Shown: positions 43,911-53,802, counted from the first letter of the stretch. The stretch is 64,000 nt of DNA from MGBC131033 sp910585655 (GCA_949502025.1 CATBCG010000063.1:85040-149039), one strand, 5' to 3'. A program made the numbers and translations. Notes: generated by a model not told the origin, from the sequence alone.

Positions 43911-44312
43911 TTAACTAAATACTGCACCGTCAATATTCGTAAACACTTTGCTATCGTTTTCCCCCATCGCTGTCACTACCGTATTGTTTTTGACGTTTAC
44001 GATAAACGCCAGATCATCTACGATAATCAAAGACTCCTGTATTCCCTTCTGCCTCGCCCGATCCGTTCCGTTGTGCAGCCGTAACATCTGCTCTTCGGAC
44101 AGACGGATTTGACGGCTTGAAAGCCGTTCGTTGGCATGGCGGGAAAACTTTAATTCCTGTGCCTCTTCCTGTTTGACAGATATGGATTTTAAGAGTTCTC
44201 CAAAGCTGGCCTTCGCTTCTTTTGGAGCCGCTGCCTGCTTTGCCGGATTCTGTTTAAGATATGCCCCGGTCATCTGTTCAATGGAAGTAAAATTGCCATT
44301 TTTAATATTCAA
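43911..44312 (-). CDS. TIGR02530-type flagellar operon protein
   Basis: A 133-residue protein with HANERLSSRQIRLSEEQMLRLHNGTDRARQKG, the signature of small proteins found between flgD and flgE in Firmicutes, and the C-terminal ALIVDD-type strand here LIIVDDLAFIVNVKNNTVVTAM. Function not established. It comes after flgD and before flgE. Confidence 0.85.
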   Translation of the reverse strand: MNIKNGNFTSIEQMTGAYLKQNPAKQAAAPKEAKASFGELLKSISVKQEEAQELKFSRHANERLSSRQIRLSEEQMLRLHNGTDRARQKGIQESLIIVDDLAFIVNVKNNTVVTAMGENDSKVFTNIDGAVFS

Positions 44313-44383
44313 GCTATGACACGCTCCTTTCGCTTAGAAGCTACGCCTTTCTACTCTATTCTGCTTCTGTTTCCAGTATCCTT

Positions 44384-45259
44384 TTACTTTTTAGAGGAAT
44401 CCCCTGTTGTACCGGAACCTTCTGTTTCGCCAGAACCAGGCTTTTCTGTACCCTCGGTTCCTCCTGTGCCGGAATCACCTTCTGTACCGCTTCCGTCAGA
44501 ACTTCCTTCAGAGGAATCTGTTACTACCAGCAAGAAATTCCCTGTACTGGTCGTATTATAGCTGTCGTTAAAGACAACCATCGGCGTATAGCTGCCTACT
44601 TTCAGTTCTTCTAAGGCTTTGGCGGCTATTGTCACCGTGCCGTCCTCGTCTATGCTGACGTATTCTGCCGGAATAACCTCTTCGTCTATCACAACTGCGA
44701 TAGCTGTTGCTTTCCCCTGCTCCTTACCCATATTTACTTTAAAGGTAACATCCGCCGGGTTTGCAAGATCATACGCAGCATTGGAAGTCTCTACCTTCGG
44801 CATATAATTTTCTTTTAAATAATTGTAATCGATGATAGATACCAGATCGTCCATCGGATACAACTCGCCTTTTACGGAAAGATAAGCCTGACCGCCTTTC
44901 ATCGTCACATAGTCTACCTGACCGCTGATCGTCTTGGTCTCTCCACTGCCTACCTTGGTATTTAAAATAACTTCCTGACCAACCAGATTTAACGCCTGCG
45001 AATTGGTCATTACCTGGCTCATCTTCTGCATCTCCTCTAAGGAAGAGAAGGAAGCGAGCTGGGAAATCCACTCGGTATCGCTTGTCGGCTCTAACGGATC
45101 CTGATTTTCCATCTGGCAGACCAAAAGCTGTAAAAAGGCATCCTTTCCCAACGCATTCATTTCCTCTGCTGTCTTGGGTTTGTTCAGCTTATCGTTCTGC
45201 TCTAAAATACCGTCTATTACCGAGGCGACTGGTCCCATTGTCGTTTTTGTAGCACTCAT
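44384..45259 (-). CDS. flgD: Flagellar hook cap protein FlgD
   Basis: A 291-residue protein. The conserved N-terminal block (FLQLLVCQMENQDPLEPTSDTEWISQLASFSSLEEMQ) and a Tudor/FnIII C-terminal region of a hook scaffolding protein are present. The last about 45 residues are a Gly/Ser/Thr/Glu-rich tail (SDGSGTEGDSGTGG) not seen in most FlgD proteins. It lies 22 bases after fliK. Confidence 0.92.
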   Translation of the reverse strand: MSATKTTMGPVASVIDGILEQNDKLNKPKTAEEMNALGKDAFLQLLVCQMENQDPLEPTSDTEWISQLASFSSLEEMQKMSQVMTNSQALNLVGQEVILNTKVGSGETKTISGQVDYVTMKGGQAYLSVKGELYPMDDLVSIIDYNYLKENYMPKVETSNAAYDLANPADVTFKVNMGKEQGKATAIAVVIDEEVIPAEYVSIDEDGTVTIAAKALEELKVGSYTPMVVFNDSYNTTSTGNFLLVVTDSSEGSSDGSGTEGDSGTGGTEGTEKPGSGETEGSGTTGDSSKK

Positions 45260-45281
45260 GCCCTCACTCCTTTCTGTCTGA

Positions 45282-46769
45282 TTATGCGCTGTAGTCCACC
45301 CGCACTCCGCTTATTTCCATGTTCTGCGCTTCTAGCAAAGACATCTCGGTCGGAGAAAGCTCTTCCATTCCTGCCGTCTCCTCTGCCGGATCAATCGCAG
45401 CTCCATAGTCAAAACGCTTGTTCCGACGAGAAGAACCATTTCCGTCCTCCTTTGTCTGACCGCTGCCCTGGCTTTCTTCACCAAAAGCAAATTCAGATAC
45501 GTTAACCTCTACGGACTCTACTTTAAGACCCTGATCCTCAAACGTCTGCCTTAACGTCACCAACTGGCTCTCCAACGCCTGCTTTGCTTCTTCACTCTGT
45601 ACGGTAAACTGAGCCGTCATCACACCCTCTTTTGCCAGTACGGATACATGAACCCGCCCCAATGTTTCCGGATGCAGCATGAAATCCATGCTCGTCACTT
45701 CCTGACTGATACCGACCCGAATCTGATTCATTACCTGATCCAAAATCTCGGTCTGCGTCACCCTTACGTTGGCGTCAAGTGCTTCTACTGCATTGCCCAA
45801 AGCCTCGTGCATTTGATTTAGAAAAACATTTGCCAAGGATTCCTGGCCGTTCTCTCCGGCTCTGACACTTTGCCGTTCATTACTCTGCACATCTGATCTG
45901 GACGCCGTTTGCGTATCTGCGTCTGTCTCCTGACCTTCTGCTCCGGTTCCTTCTACACCCTCAGAAGGCTCCGCTTTATAGAGCAACAATTCCGGCTCAC
46001 CAGCCTCATCCTGCATAAAATCAGCTTCTAAAGGAGCGTCCATCTGCCCCAGTTCGCCGGATAATTCCATCTGCTGCAAATCCTCGACCGCCGTCTCGTT
46101 TGCTGCCAGCAGCTCCGCCAGTCTGGCTTGGATTTCATTCCATTCTGCCAGCGCCTCTCCGTTTGTCAAAAAACCGGCAGGATCGGAAAGCCCGTTTAAG
46201 TCAAGTACCATTTGCTTTAGATTGTCAGGGTTTAACATATCCGATAAGGACATACCATGCTCCTGCATCCAATCCTGTATGGCACCTGGATCAACGGCAA
46301 CAACATCTTTGGCAATCCCGTTTAAAAACTCTAAAACAGAAGTGACCAACGCCTCCATCGCTTCTTCCTGCGACGCCTCGTCTATTCCTTCTGTTGCATC
46401 GGAAACACCTTGTTCCTCCTGCACCTGTTCTGGCTTTTGACCAGGCTCTTCAACGGTATTCTGTTTGGTCACGGAATCAGAACTACTTTCTGCCTTTTTT
46501 GTCCCGTTCTCCGTCGGATTTTCCTGACTGCGCTCTGCACTCCGGTTTTCTGTACGGCTTTTTGTCTGGTTTCTTGCCGTTTGGCTGCTTCCTATTGCAG
46601 AGAGATCGCTTCGGCGACTGGCTCCGTCCGCTTTTCGGGTAATACTTCCCATACCCGGGCTTAAAAAGCTTTCAAAATCCATGCCTGAGGAATCTGCTTT
46701 CTTATCCTTTCCGGCAGACGGAAGCATAAAATCAGTACCGATGCCACCGTTTCTTACATTCTGCGTCAT
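45282..46769 (-). CDS. fliK: Flagellar hook-length control protein FliK
   Basis: A 495-residue protein with a variable, Gln/Glu/Ser-rich N-terminal ruler and a conserved C-terminal domain (about 335-430) with LHPETLGRVHVSVLAKEGVM and QFTVQSEEAKQALESQLVTLR. It measures hook length and triggers FlhB switching. A sigma-D-type promoter lies about 105 bases upstream. Confidence 0.9.
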   Translation of the reverse strand: MTQNVRNGGIGTDFMLPSAGKDKKADSSGMDFESFLSPGMGSITRKADGASRRSDLSAIGSSQTARNQTKSRTENRSAERSQENPTENGTKKAESSSDSVTKQNTVEEPGQKPEQVQEEQGVSDATEGIDEASQEEAMEALVTSVLEFLNGIAKDVVAVDPGAIQDWMQEHGMSLSDMLNPDNLKQMVLDLNGLSDPAGFLTNGEALAEWNEIQARLAELLAANETAVEDLQQMELSGELGQMDAPLEADFMQDEAGEPELLLYKAEPSEGVEGTGAEGQETDADTQTASRSDVQSNERQSVRAGENGQESLANVFLNQMHEALGNAVEALDANVRVTQTEILDQVMNQIRVGISQEVTSMDFMLHPETLGRVHVSVLAKEGVMTAQFTVQSEEAKQALESQLVTLRQTFEDQGLKVESVEVNVSEFAFGEESQGSGQTKEDGNGSSRRNKRFDYGAAIDPAEETAGMEELSPTEMSLLEAQNMEISGVRVDYSA

Positions 46770-46873
46770 TCTCCTCCTCCTTTCTTATTTGAACTATCAG
46801 CTTTTTACAAGCTGTATCTATCAGAAAAACCCTTTTATAAAAAGACATAAAAGTAGTTATCTGAACAACATCT

Positions 46874-46900
46874 ATATCGGCGTATTTTTCCGGCTTCTTA
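46874..46900 (-). promoter_or_regulatory. Sigma-D (FliA)-type promoter inside the operon, before fliK
   Basis: On the minus strand TAAG (46900-46897) and GCCGATAT (46881-46874) are 15 bases apart. Consensus is TAAA, 15, GCCGATAT; only the fourth base of the -35 differs. It lies in the 136-bp gap between the MotE-like gene and fliK. Confidence 0.62.
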
Positions 46901-46905
46901 ACCGA

Positions 46906-47670
46906 CTAATACAAATTCATAATAGATATTTTCTTTGTCACCTTCGCCGCCATATCCGGATCCATTTCTGCCAGAATCGCTCCTGCTTCTTTGGTTTTCA
47001 TATTTAATAAAATTCGCGCCACCAAATCCAAATCTCCGGTCATACCGCCTAAAATCTCCGCTGCATCTGCCGGCTCCATCGCCTTAAACATAGCCGCCTG
47101 ATCCTTTAATCTGGTATTAAGCTGTACTTGCTGAATCACCTGTCTGTAAATCTCCTCGGCGTTTTCCGGGTTGATCTCCTCGTAATATTTTTTATACTCT
47201 TCGATATCCGGAGCCTGCTCTGCATAGACGACGTTGCGGTCAAACTCAAATACCCGCTGCTCGAAAGCCAACTGGTTTTCCTCAAACTCCCGCAGCCTTG
47301 CCACCTCTGCCTCTAGTTCCGCCACATAGTCGGCGTTGCTTGCTCCCTCGTCGGTCATCTGCGCAATCTGCGCTTCCAGCTCCTCAATTCGCCGCATTGC
47401 TTCTGATAAGTTCCGGTACGGATAATTGTATTCGTCGGAAAGCTGCTCGTCGGAAACTTCCGGCAAAATCATATTGACAATCGGTACATCTCTTAAAATA
47501 GGACGAAGGACGCTGCTTCCGAAACCACCTACGTCAAATTTAATCAGCAAAACAAAAATTGCCAGCCAGATAAAGATGATCAAAAAGGCAAACAACGTAG
47601 TCATCACCCCGCCTACGGCGCCCTCCTTCTCCTCCGTCTGCTCGCCGTTGTCCTTATTTTTCTTCGCCAT
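46906..47670 (-). CDS. MotE-type coiled-coil flagellar protein with MgtE-N-like domain (YlxF)
   Basis: A 254-residue protein: basic N-terminus, one membrane segment (FAFLIIFIWLAIFVLLI), a coiled coil (about 90-140), and a C-terminal domain with AAMFKAMEPADAAEILGGM and LAEMDPDMAAKVTKKI. It is the homologue of B. subtilis YlxF and of MotE, a chaperone of the MotC/stator type. It overlaps fliJ's end by 17 bases. Confidence 0.85.
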   Translation of the reverse strand: MAKKNKDNGEQTEEKEGAVGGVMTTLFAFLIIFIWLAIFVLLIKFDVGGFGSSVLRPILRDVPIVNMILPEVSDEQLSDEYNYPYRNLSEAMRRIEELEAQIAQMTDEGASNADYVAELEAEVARLREFEENQLAFEQRVFEFDRNVVYAEQAPDIEEYKKYYEEINPENAEEIYRQVIQQVQLNTRLKDQAAMFKAMEPADAAEILGGMTGDLDLVARILLNMKTKEAGAILAEMDPDMAAKVTKKISIMNLY

Positions 47671-48145
47671 GTCCAGCCCCTCCTTCTATTCCTTCATCAG
47701 ACGGCATACCGGCTCCATGTTGATATGCTACCAGCTCGTCAATGCTCTTCCTTTCCGCCTGCTCTTCTTCTCTTTTAAATAACTCAAACGCATTTTCCCG
47801 CATCTTTTCCTGCATCTTACGTTCCTTCATCGCTTCTGCCAGGCGGAGTCTTTCTCTCTCTAGCTCCTCCTCACATTTGCGGATGTTCTTTTCCTGTTCT
47901 ATCATATGCCACTGAAGCGCCGCTATCCCATCCTGAAGCCGGATAATTTCCATCACATTCAGGGAATCGGTCAGCTCTCCTTTTAAAACCTGTTCATATC
48001 CCTCTTTTTTTCCTTCTAACTGAGCCATCCGCTCGTTCTCCCGATCGAGCGCCGCCCTTGCCTGAGCGAATACCAGCTTTTCCTGATCCTCCAGCTTCCT
48101 TTTCAGATTCAGGATATTCTGCATCCGATACCGGAATACTGCCAT
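47654..48145 (-). CDS. fliJ: Flagellar export chaperone FliJ
   Basis: A 163-residue all-helical coiled-coil protein beginning FRYRMQNILNLKRKLEDQEK, the FliJ pattern. It connects the FliI ATPase to the export gate. It follows fliI by 11 bases and overlaps the start of the next gene. Confidence 0.87.
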   Translation of the reverse strand: MAVFRYRMQNILNLKRKLEDQEKLVFAQARAALDRENERMAQLEGKKEGYEQVLKGELTDSLNVMEIIRLQDGIAALQWHMIEQEKNIRKCEEELERERLRLAEAMKERKMQEKMRENAFELFKREEEQAERKSIDELVAYQHGAGMPSDEGIEGGAGHGEEK

Positions 48146-48156
48146 CCCTCTTCACC

Positions 48157-49473
48157 TCACGCTTCCTCTGGAAAAATCTGTTCCATCCGCGCTAATATCT
48201 CTTCAAACGCTATCTTTTCTTCTGTTTCCTGGAGCAGGAATCCATTGACCTCCTCCATCTTCTCAATTGCATAGTCAATTTCCTTACTGGAACCGCTTTT
48301 ATAAGCCCCGATATGGATCAAATCCTCCGCCTCGGCATAGGTCGCCATCACTTCTTTCATTTTACCTGCCATCTTTTTATGTTCTTTGTCTGCTATCGCA
48401 GACATGACACGGGAAATACTCTGCAGCACGTCGATCGCCGGATAATGGTTTTTTTGCGCCAGGCTCCGCGATAACACAATATGCCCGTCTAAAATTCCTC
48501 TGGCGGTATCGGTAATCGGTTCATTAAAGTCGTCTCCGTCTACCAACACCGTATAGAGACCGGTAATCGAGCCTTCCGCCGTATTGCCCGCCCGCTCTAA
48601 CAGCTTTGGCATCTCGGAATACACACTGGGCGGATAGCCTCTTGTAACCGGCGGTTCTCCACTTGCCAATCCAATCTCTCTTTGCGCCATGGAAAAACGG
48701 GTAAGGGAATCCATCATCAGCAATACGTCGCGCCCTTGATCTCTGAAATATTCCGCAATCGCCGTAGCGGTTTTCGCCGCTTTTTTCCGTACTAAAGCCG
48801 GCTGGTCAGAAGTAGCGACTACCACTACAGAGCGTTTCATTCCCTCTTCTCCCAAATCCCGTTCGATAAACTCTCTGACCTCTCTACCACGCTCTCCGAT
48901 AAGGGCAATCACATTGACATCTGCTTTGGTATTCCGGGCAAACATTCCAAGCAACGTACTTTTTCCGACGCCGCTTCCTGCAAAAATCCCGATTCTCTGT
49001 CCCTTTCCGACCGTAATCAGACCGTCTACTGCTTTGACTCCTAACGGAAGCACCTCTGTGATAATTTTACGCGTCATCGGGTCAGGCGGCATAGCCTCTG
49101 CCGGATAGGTCTTTTGGCTCTCATAGCGAAGCGCCGGATTTAACGGCTGTCCCAGTCCGTTTAATACCATCCCCAGCATCGTTTCTCCGACAGGAATACG
49201 AAAAGGGGCTCCTGTAGACTCTACCAGGCTCCCCACCCCAATTCCTTCCACACTTCCATACGGCATGAGCAGCATCCGATCATCCCGGAAGCCTACTACC
49301 TCCGCATAAATTCCTTCGCTACGGTCCCCCGAATAAATCAGACACAAATCATTTAAGCTTGCATTTGGACCAATAGACTCAATCGTCAGCCCTACCAGCT
49401 TGACTACCCGTCCAAACTCTTTTACCAGGGGAAGCCCTAATAAGCTATAATATTTTTCCATCTTTACCGGCAT
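48157..49473 (-). CDS. fliI: Flagellar export ATPase FliI
   Basis: A 438-residue F-type-like ATPase. P-loop FAGSGVGKSTLLGMFARNT, ALIGERGREVREFIE, and LMMDSLTRFSMAQREIGLASGEPP are all present. It hexamerises and powers export with FliH/FliJ. The ATG at 49473 has GGGAG eight bases upstream. Confidence 0.97.
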   Translation of the reverse strand: MPVKMEKYYSLLGLPLVKEFGRVVKLVGLTIESIGPNASLNDLCLIYSGDRSEGIYAEVVGFRDDRMLLMPYGSVEGIGVGSLVESTGAPFRIPVGETMLGMVLNGLGQPLNPALRYESQKTYPAEAMPPDPMTRKIITEVLPLGVKAVDGLITVGKGQRIGIFAGSGVGKSTLLGMFARNTKADVNVIALIGERGREVREFIERDLGEEGMKRSVVVVATSDQPALVRKKAAKTATAIAEYFRDQGRDVLLMMDSLTRFSMAQREIGLASGEPPVTRGYPPSVYSEMPKLLERAGNTAEGSITGLYTVLVDGDDFNEPITDTARGILDGHIVLSRSLAQKNHYPAIDVLQSISRVMSAIADKEHKKMAGKMKEVMATYAEAEDLIHIGAYKSGSSKEIDYAIEKMEEVNGFLLQETEEKIAFEEILARMEQIFPEEA

Positions 49474-49496
49474 CCGACATTCTCCCTGTCTGTTAT

Positions 49497-50309
49497 CTAT
49501 TTTTCTCCCAATAAACGAAGATTTTCCTTGAGGATCTCAAGCCCCGTCCCAATCCCGGAAGCTATTACGCAGTTTTCCGTCTCCAACCGACATTCTCCGG
49601 CATCCAGACTGCTGTCTGAGAGGATCTCCAGGCTGGCGCGGTTGCTGACCATCGCCCGCAGCTCCTCCTCCTGCGCCTGCGCTTCCTCTAAGCTTTCTTT
49701 CGGCACATGCAGGATATACATTTTGGCAGACTCTGTATTCCTTACTGCCTCTTTCATCAAATATCCGACTACTGGACGGGTTCCCTCCATCAGATGCCCT
49801 GTCAATTTTTCTACATAACGGATCACCAAATCCGAAAACAAAGGCTCCAGCGCGTCGATTTGCTGTTCATATTCCTGCTTACAACGCTCCTTTTGCTGCA
49901 ATAAATCCTGCTCCAGCGTTCGGATATGCGCCATAGCGTCTTCCAAACCCCGCTTAAAGCCCTCCTCCTTCGCCGCTTCTAAAATAGAATTTTTCTGAAT
50001 TTTGGCTTCCTTTAACGCCTGCTCTTTGATACGGCGCTCTTCTTCTCTAGCCTCTTCTAAAATCACGGCGGCTTGTTCCTTAATCGCCTGCTCCACCTCC
50101 AGAGGAATCAGGCTTACTTCCTCTATAGGAAGTCCTTCCAACTCGACGCCCTCTTCTCTTCCCGCCTCTAACGACTTCTGCAGCCCGGAAAAAAAGAGAT
50201 TCGCCCTGGGATTTGAGTCAATAACAAACTTTTCTATATTGACTGGCATAGCCATCTGCTGCCCTGCCTGAAAGCGGGCAGCCTTAATAATATTAGACAA
50301 CGATCTCAT
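49497..50309 (-). CDS. fliH: Flagellar assembly protein FliH
   Basis: A protein of about 270 residues with a long Glu/Lys/Arg-rich helix and a C-terminal VEKLTGHLMEGTRPVVGYL domain. It regulates FliI. The start lies inside the end of fliG. ATG 50309 sits too close to GGAGGAG; TTG 50300, giving MSNIIKAARFQAG as in other FliH proteins, has better spacing. A start further upstream would extend into fliG coding and looks false. Confidence 0.88.
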   Translation of the reverse strand: MRSLSNIIKAARFQAGQQMAMPVNIEKFVIDSNPRANLFFSGLQKSLEAGREEGVELEGLPIEEVSLIPLEVEQAIKEQAAVILEEAREEERRIKEQALKEAKIQKNSILEAAKEEGFKRGLEDAMAHIRTLEQDLLQQKERCKQEYEQQIDALEPLFSDLVIRYVEKLTGHLMEGTRPVVGYLMKEAVRNTESAKMYILHVPKESLEEAQAQEEELRAMVSNRASLEILSDSSLDAGECRLETENCVIASGIGTGLEILKENLRLLGEK

Positions 50310-51306
50310 CTCCTCCGCCGCGGGCAATAATAATCTCTGCAGAATCCTCCAGCTTACGGATAATGTTGACAATCTTCTGCTGTGCTTCCTCTACATCCTT
50401 CAAACGAACAGGTCCCATAAATTCCATATCCTCGCGGATCATCGTCGCCAGACGCTTCGAGAGGTTGTTGAATATTGCTTCCTGTACGTTTTCGTTTGCA
50501 TTCTTTAAGGCGACTGCCAGGTCGTTGTTATCCACCTCACGCAGCACACGCTGGATAGACTTGTCGTCGAGCGACAAAATATCCTCGAACACAAACATCT
50601 TTTTGCGGATTTCGTCTGCCAATTCCGGCTCCTCGATTTCGAGCGTTTCTAAAATATGACGCTCGGTGCCTCGGTCTACGGTATTTAAAATCTCTACAAT
50701 CGAATCCACGCCGCCGACAATCGTATAATCCTGATTTACCAAAGCATTTAACTTTCGTTCCAATACATTCTCCACCTCCTGGATCACATCCGGTGAAGTC
50801 CGATCCATCATCGCGATACGTTTTGCCACATCTGCCTGCTTATCCGGCGGCAACGCCGAGATCACGGCAGCCGACTGAGAGGTCGGCAAATAGGACAAAA
50901 TCAAAGCGATCGTCTGTGGATGCTCATCCTGGATAAAGTTTAATAACTGCCCGGCATCGGTTTTCCGTACAAACTCAAACGGACGTACCTGAAGCGACGC
51001 CGTCAGCTTGCCGATAACACTTTGCGCCTTTTCGCTTCCCAACGCCTTTTCCAACAGCTCTTTTGCATACGTAATGCCGCCTTCGGAAATATACTGCTGC
51101 GCCAGACATACCTCATAGAACTCATTTAGCACCTCGTCCTTCATCTCCGGTGCAATGCTTCTGGTATTGGCAATCTCTAACGTGAGCTGTTCGATTTCTT
51201 CTTCTTTTAGATGCTTGAAAATTTCAGCCGATTTTTCTGGTCCTAACACAATCAGCAAAATCGCCGACTTTTCCACGCCTGTCATTTCACTGTATGGCTT
51301 TGCCAT
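50293..51306 (-). CDS. fliG: Flagellar motor switch protein FliG
   Basis: A 337-residue protein with the GPEKSAEIFKHLKEEEIEQL N-domain, the middle EHPQTIALILSYLP (EHPQ motif) and the C-domain for torque with DDKSIQRVLREVDNNDLAVALK. It links FliF to FliM. Its last bases overlap the fliH start. Confidence 0.97.
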   Translation of the reverse strand: MAKPYSEMTGVEKSAILLIVLGPEKSAEIFKHLKEEEIEQLTLEIANTRSIAPEMKDEVLNEFYEVCLAQQYISEGGITYAKELLEKALGSEKAQSVIGKLTASLQVRPFEFVRKTDAGQLLNFIQDEHPQTIALILSYLPTSQSAAVISALPPDKQADVAKRIAMMDRTSPDVIQEVENVLERKLNALVNQDYTIVGGVDSIVEILNTVDRGTERHILETLEIEEPELADEIRKKMFVFEDILSLDDKSIQRVLREVDNNDLAVALKNANENVQEAIFNNLSKRLATMIREDMEFMGPVRLKDVEEAQQKIVNIIRKLEDSAEIIIARGGGDEIVV

Positions 51307-51312
51307 CTGTCT

Positions 51313-52917
51313 TTACCCCCAATCATCCGTCAGCCAGTTCCGAAGAAGCTGTGCCACTGCTTCCGGATTCTCGTCTACAAACTTCTCTATCGTCCTTCTT
51401 GTCTCAGACTTCTCGCTGAACTCGATATCCTCCAAGGACTGGTTCTCCTTTGTTGTCGCCAAAAGCTGCTCGACAGAAAGTTCCGGCTCCATCTCGGTTA
51501 CTTCTACCGGAGCAGAACCACGGAATACAACGAAAATCAACAGAGCGACAATTAAAACCGTCAGAATGATCATCAGGTAATTCGACCAGCCCCAGCCACT
51601 CTTTACTTCTGCCTGGAAGATTGGCACTTCCCATGCCAGAATCTGAATGTTGGCGGCGTCCAACCCGGTAGATTTTGCCACCAGGTTATAGACCTCCTCG
51701 GAAACTTCTAACGCTGTTGCATTATCGTTTGCCAGTACATAATCCTCCCAGGTAGTCTCCTCTAACAGCCCCTGCCGTTTCAAATCCTCCTGCTTGTAAG
51801 TCCGGTAGGATATCAAATTAATCGCTATGGAGGAATCTGCCGCACGCAGTGTCCCCATCGCTTTGATAAGATTTGTAACACGTTTATTCGGAAGATATTT
51901 ATTGTTGGTAATATTGACGGTAGAACCGTTGGCGGCGTCCTCTTCGATCATATAGTCCGCCTCGTCGTTTGAAGAAGTACCTGGTGTCCCGCCGACTCCC
52001 GCCGTATTGATTGCTTTATAAAGATAATCCTCACTCAAATATCCCTGGTCGTTTCCTTCTGCTACGGTGTACTCCTCAAAGCACTCCGTCATCTGATCCA
52101 TATCAAATACCAGGTTCGGCACGATCTTGGCATCGTCGTAAGCCGGGATCTTCATCAGAAGCTGGTAAAGCGCTTCTACCTTTAAATTTGACAGCTCCTG
52201 CTGATATTCCAGAGTAGAATTGACCGTGCCAGCCAGCAAATCCTCGGTCTGGGAAAAGAGCAGATTTCCGTGATGATCGGAAATCGTAACACTGTTGGTC
52301 GTTTTATTTCCTACCGCTCCGGCTACAATATTGGCAATCGTTTTAGCCATTTCCGGGCGGAAGCCGTCCCCTATCGTTAAAATAACACTGACGCTTGTTT
52401 CTTCCGTCGATTCAAAAATAGAATTTCCGTCCGTCGGCGGAGTGATGGAGACCGTAGCGTCTTCTATGTTTTCCATTTTTAAGAGGGAATTTCGCAACCA
52501 ATCCTGCTTATATATATTAGCCTTTAGCTTTTTTTCACTCTCTGTTGTCGTAAAGCCATTGTCAAACAGCTCATCTAACGTCATACCGATAGACGGAATA
52601 TTATTTTCTGCCAACTGGAGTAGCGCATCTGTATATTTTTTAGAATCTACATAAATAATCAGACCGTCGCGGGAAGTCTTATGGCGAATCCCTGCGGCGT
52701 CTAAAGAATTGATAATACTGCTAGATTCCGCAGCGCTGGAGGTTTGAATCAATTCCTCCATTTTAGGGCGGGAAAGGAAATAAACCACCCCCACCAAAAT
52801 CAGAAATACCGCTGCTGTGATACACACAATCAGCGTTTTCTGCTTACTGTTATATTTATTCCAAAATTCCAGCAGCTTTGCCGGAATCTGCTTTAACCTC
52901 TCTACTATTGCATTCAT
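51313..52917 (-). CDS. fliF: Flagellar MS-ring protein FliF
   Basis: A 534-residue protein. Membrane segments lie near 27-48 (TLIVCITAAVFLILVGVVYF) and near 448-470 (LMIILTVLIVALLIFVVF); ring-building motifs follow the first one (DGLIIYVDSKKYTDALLQLAE), and the C-terminal FliG-binding tail ends AQLLRNWLTDDWG. It is the first basal-body structure. Confidence 0.97.
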   Translation of the reverse strand: MNAIVERLKQIPAKLLEFWNKYNSKQKTLIVCITAAVFLILVGVVYFLSRPKMEELIQTSSAAESSSIINSLDAAGIRHKTSRDGLIIYVDSKKYTDALLQLAENNIPSIGMTLDELFDNGFTTTESEKKLKANIYKQDWLRNSLLKMENIEDATVSITPPTDGNSIFESTEETSVSVILTIGDGFRPEMAKTIANIVAGAVGNKTTNSVTISDHHGNLLFSQTEDLLAGTVNSTLEYQQELSNLKVEALYQLLMKIPAYDDAKIVPNLVFDMDQMTECFEEYTVAEGNDQGYLSEDYLYKAINTAGVGGTPGTSSNDEADYMIEEDAANGSTVNITNNKYLPNKRVTNLIKAMGTLRAADSSIAINLISYRTYKQEDLKRQGLLEETTWEDYVLANDNATALEVSEEVYNLVAKSTGLDAANIQILAWEVPIFQAEVKSGWGWSNYLMIILTVLIVALLIFVVFRGSAPVEVTEMEPELSVEQLLATTKENQSLEDIEFSEKSETRRTIEKFVDENPEAVAQLLRNWLTDDWG

Positions 52918-52988
52918 CTTTCCGACGTCTCCCTTTGCTTAGAAACTAACACAGACGAACCTTTTTCTGCATTTGTTTCCTGTCCTTG

Positions 52989-53318
52989 CTAAAACTGAAG
53001 ATTCATAATCTCCTTATAGGCGTCTACCACGCTCTTGCGTACTGCCACGGTATACTGCAAGGACATATTTGCCTTCCACTGAGCCGTCAGAAGGTCGTGC
53101 ATGTTGTCCGTATAGCCCATAGCAAAGTTCATTGCCTCCTCTTGAGCCATATTGGTCAAGGAATTTGTCTCTCTTACCATATTGAAGGCAGAACGAAACA
53201 GATTTTCAAAACTGTCTGTCTGTGTGGTTCTCGTCTGCGCACCCTTTGCCACGGTATCTACAACGTCCTGGTACTGCTTTATCTGCATGCCATTGCCGAT
53301 TGCTGATATGTAATCCAT
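52989..53318 (-). CDS. fliE: Flagellar hook-basal body protein FliE
   Basis: A 109-residue protein. The C-terminal part has the conserved SLTNMAQEEAMNFAMGYTDNMHDLLTAQWKANMSLQYTVAVR, which anchors the rod to the MS ring. It lies 46 bases after flgC and 71 before fliF. Confidence 0.93.
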   Translation of the reverse strand: MDYISAIGNGMQIKQYQDVVDTVAKGAQTRTTQTDSFENLFRSAFNMVRETNSLTNMAQEEAMNFAMGYTDNMHDLLTAQWKANMSLQYTVAVRKSVVDAYKEIMNLQF

Positions 53319-53364
53319 GTTTTAACCTACTTTCTTTCTATCATAATTTTGGGAAATAACGTTT

Positions 53365-53802
53365 TTATTTTCCAATATCCAGCGCGCGAAGCGCCATATT
53401 TTTTGCCGCGTTAAAAGCGGTAATATTTGCCTCATAGGAACGGCTTGCGTCAATCAAATCCGTCATTTCCTGAACAGTCGTCACATTTGGATACTCTACA
53501 TAACCTTCCTCGTTCGCATCCGGATGAGATGGATCATATACCATCCTGGTCGGAGTCTGATCATCGGTATAGATGCTTGTTACTTTTACTCCGCTTCCTA
53601 CAGAGCCTGCTGTTCTTAAAAAAATCTTACTAAAACCGGTAATGTCCCGCTCTGCAAACACAACATTTTTCCTTTTATAGACCTCACCGTTTTTATCTCG
53701 CGTCGTACTGACGTTTGCAATATTCTGTGAGATAATATCCGAGCGGACTCTCTGCGCCGTCATACCGCTCGCGCTTACGTTTAGGGAATTAAACAATGCC
53801 AA
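53365..53802 (-). CDS. flgC: Flagellar basal-body rod protein FlgC
   Basis: A 145-residue rod protein. N-terminal FNSLNVSASGMTAQRVRSDIISQNIANVSTT and C-terminal EMTDLIDASRSYEANITAFNAAKNM are conserved. It lies 15 bases after flgB. Confidence 0.95.
   Translation of the reverse strand: MALFNSLNVSASGMTAQRVRSDIISQNIANVSTTRDKNGEVYKRKNVVFAERDITGFSKIFLRTAGSVGSGVKVTSIYTDDQTPTRMVYDPSHPDANEEGYVEYPNVTTVQEMTDLIDASRSYEANITAFNAAKNMALRALDIGK

Noticed and set aside
50310..50372. A longer fliH start inside fliG
   Set aside because: The extra residues are the alternative frame of the fliG C-terminus; the conserved start MSNIIKAARF is downstream.
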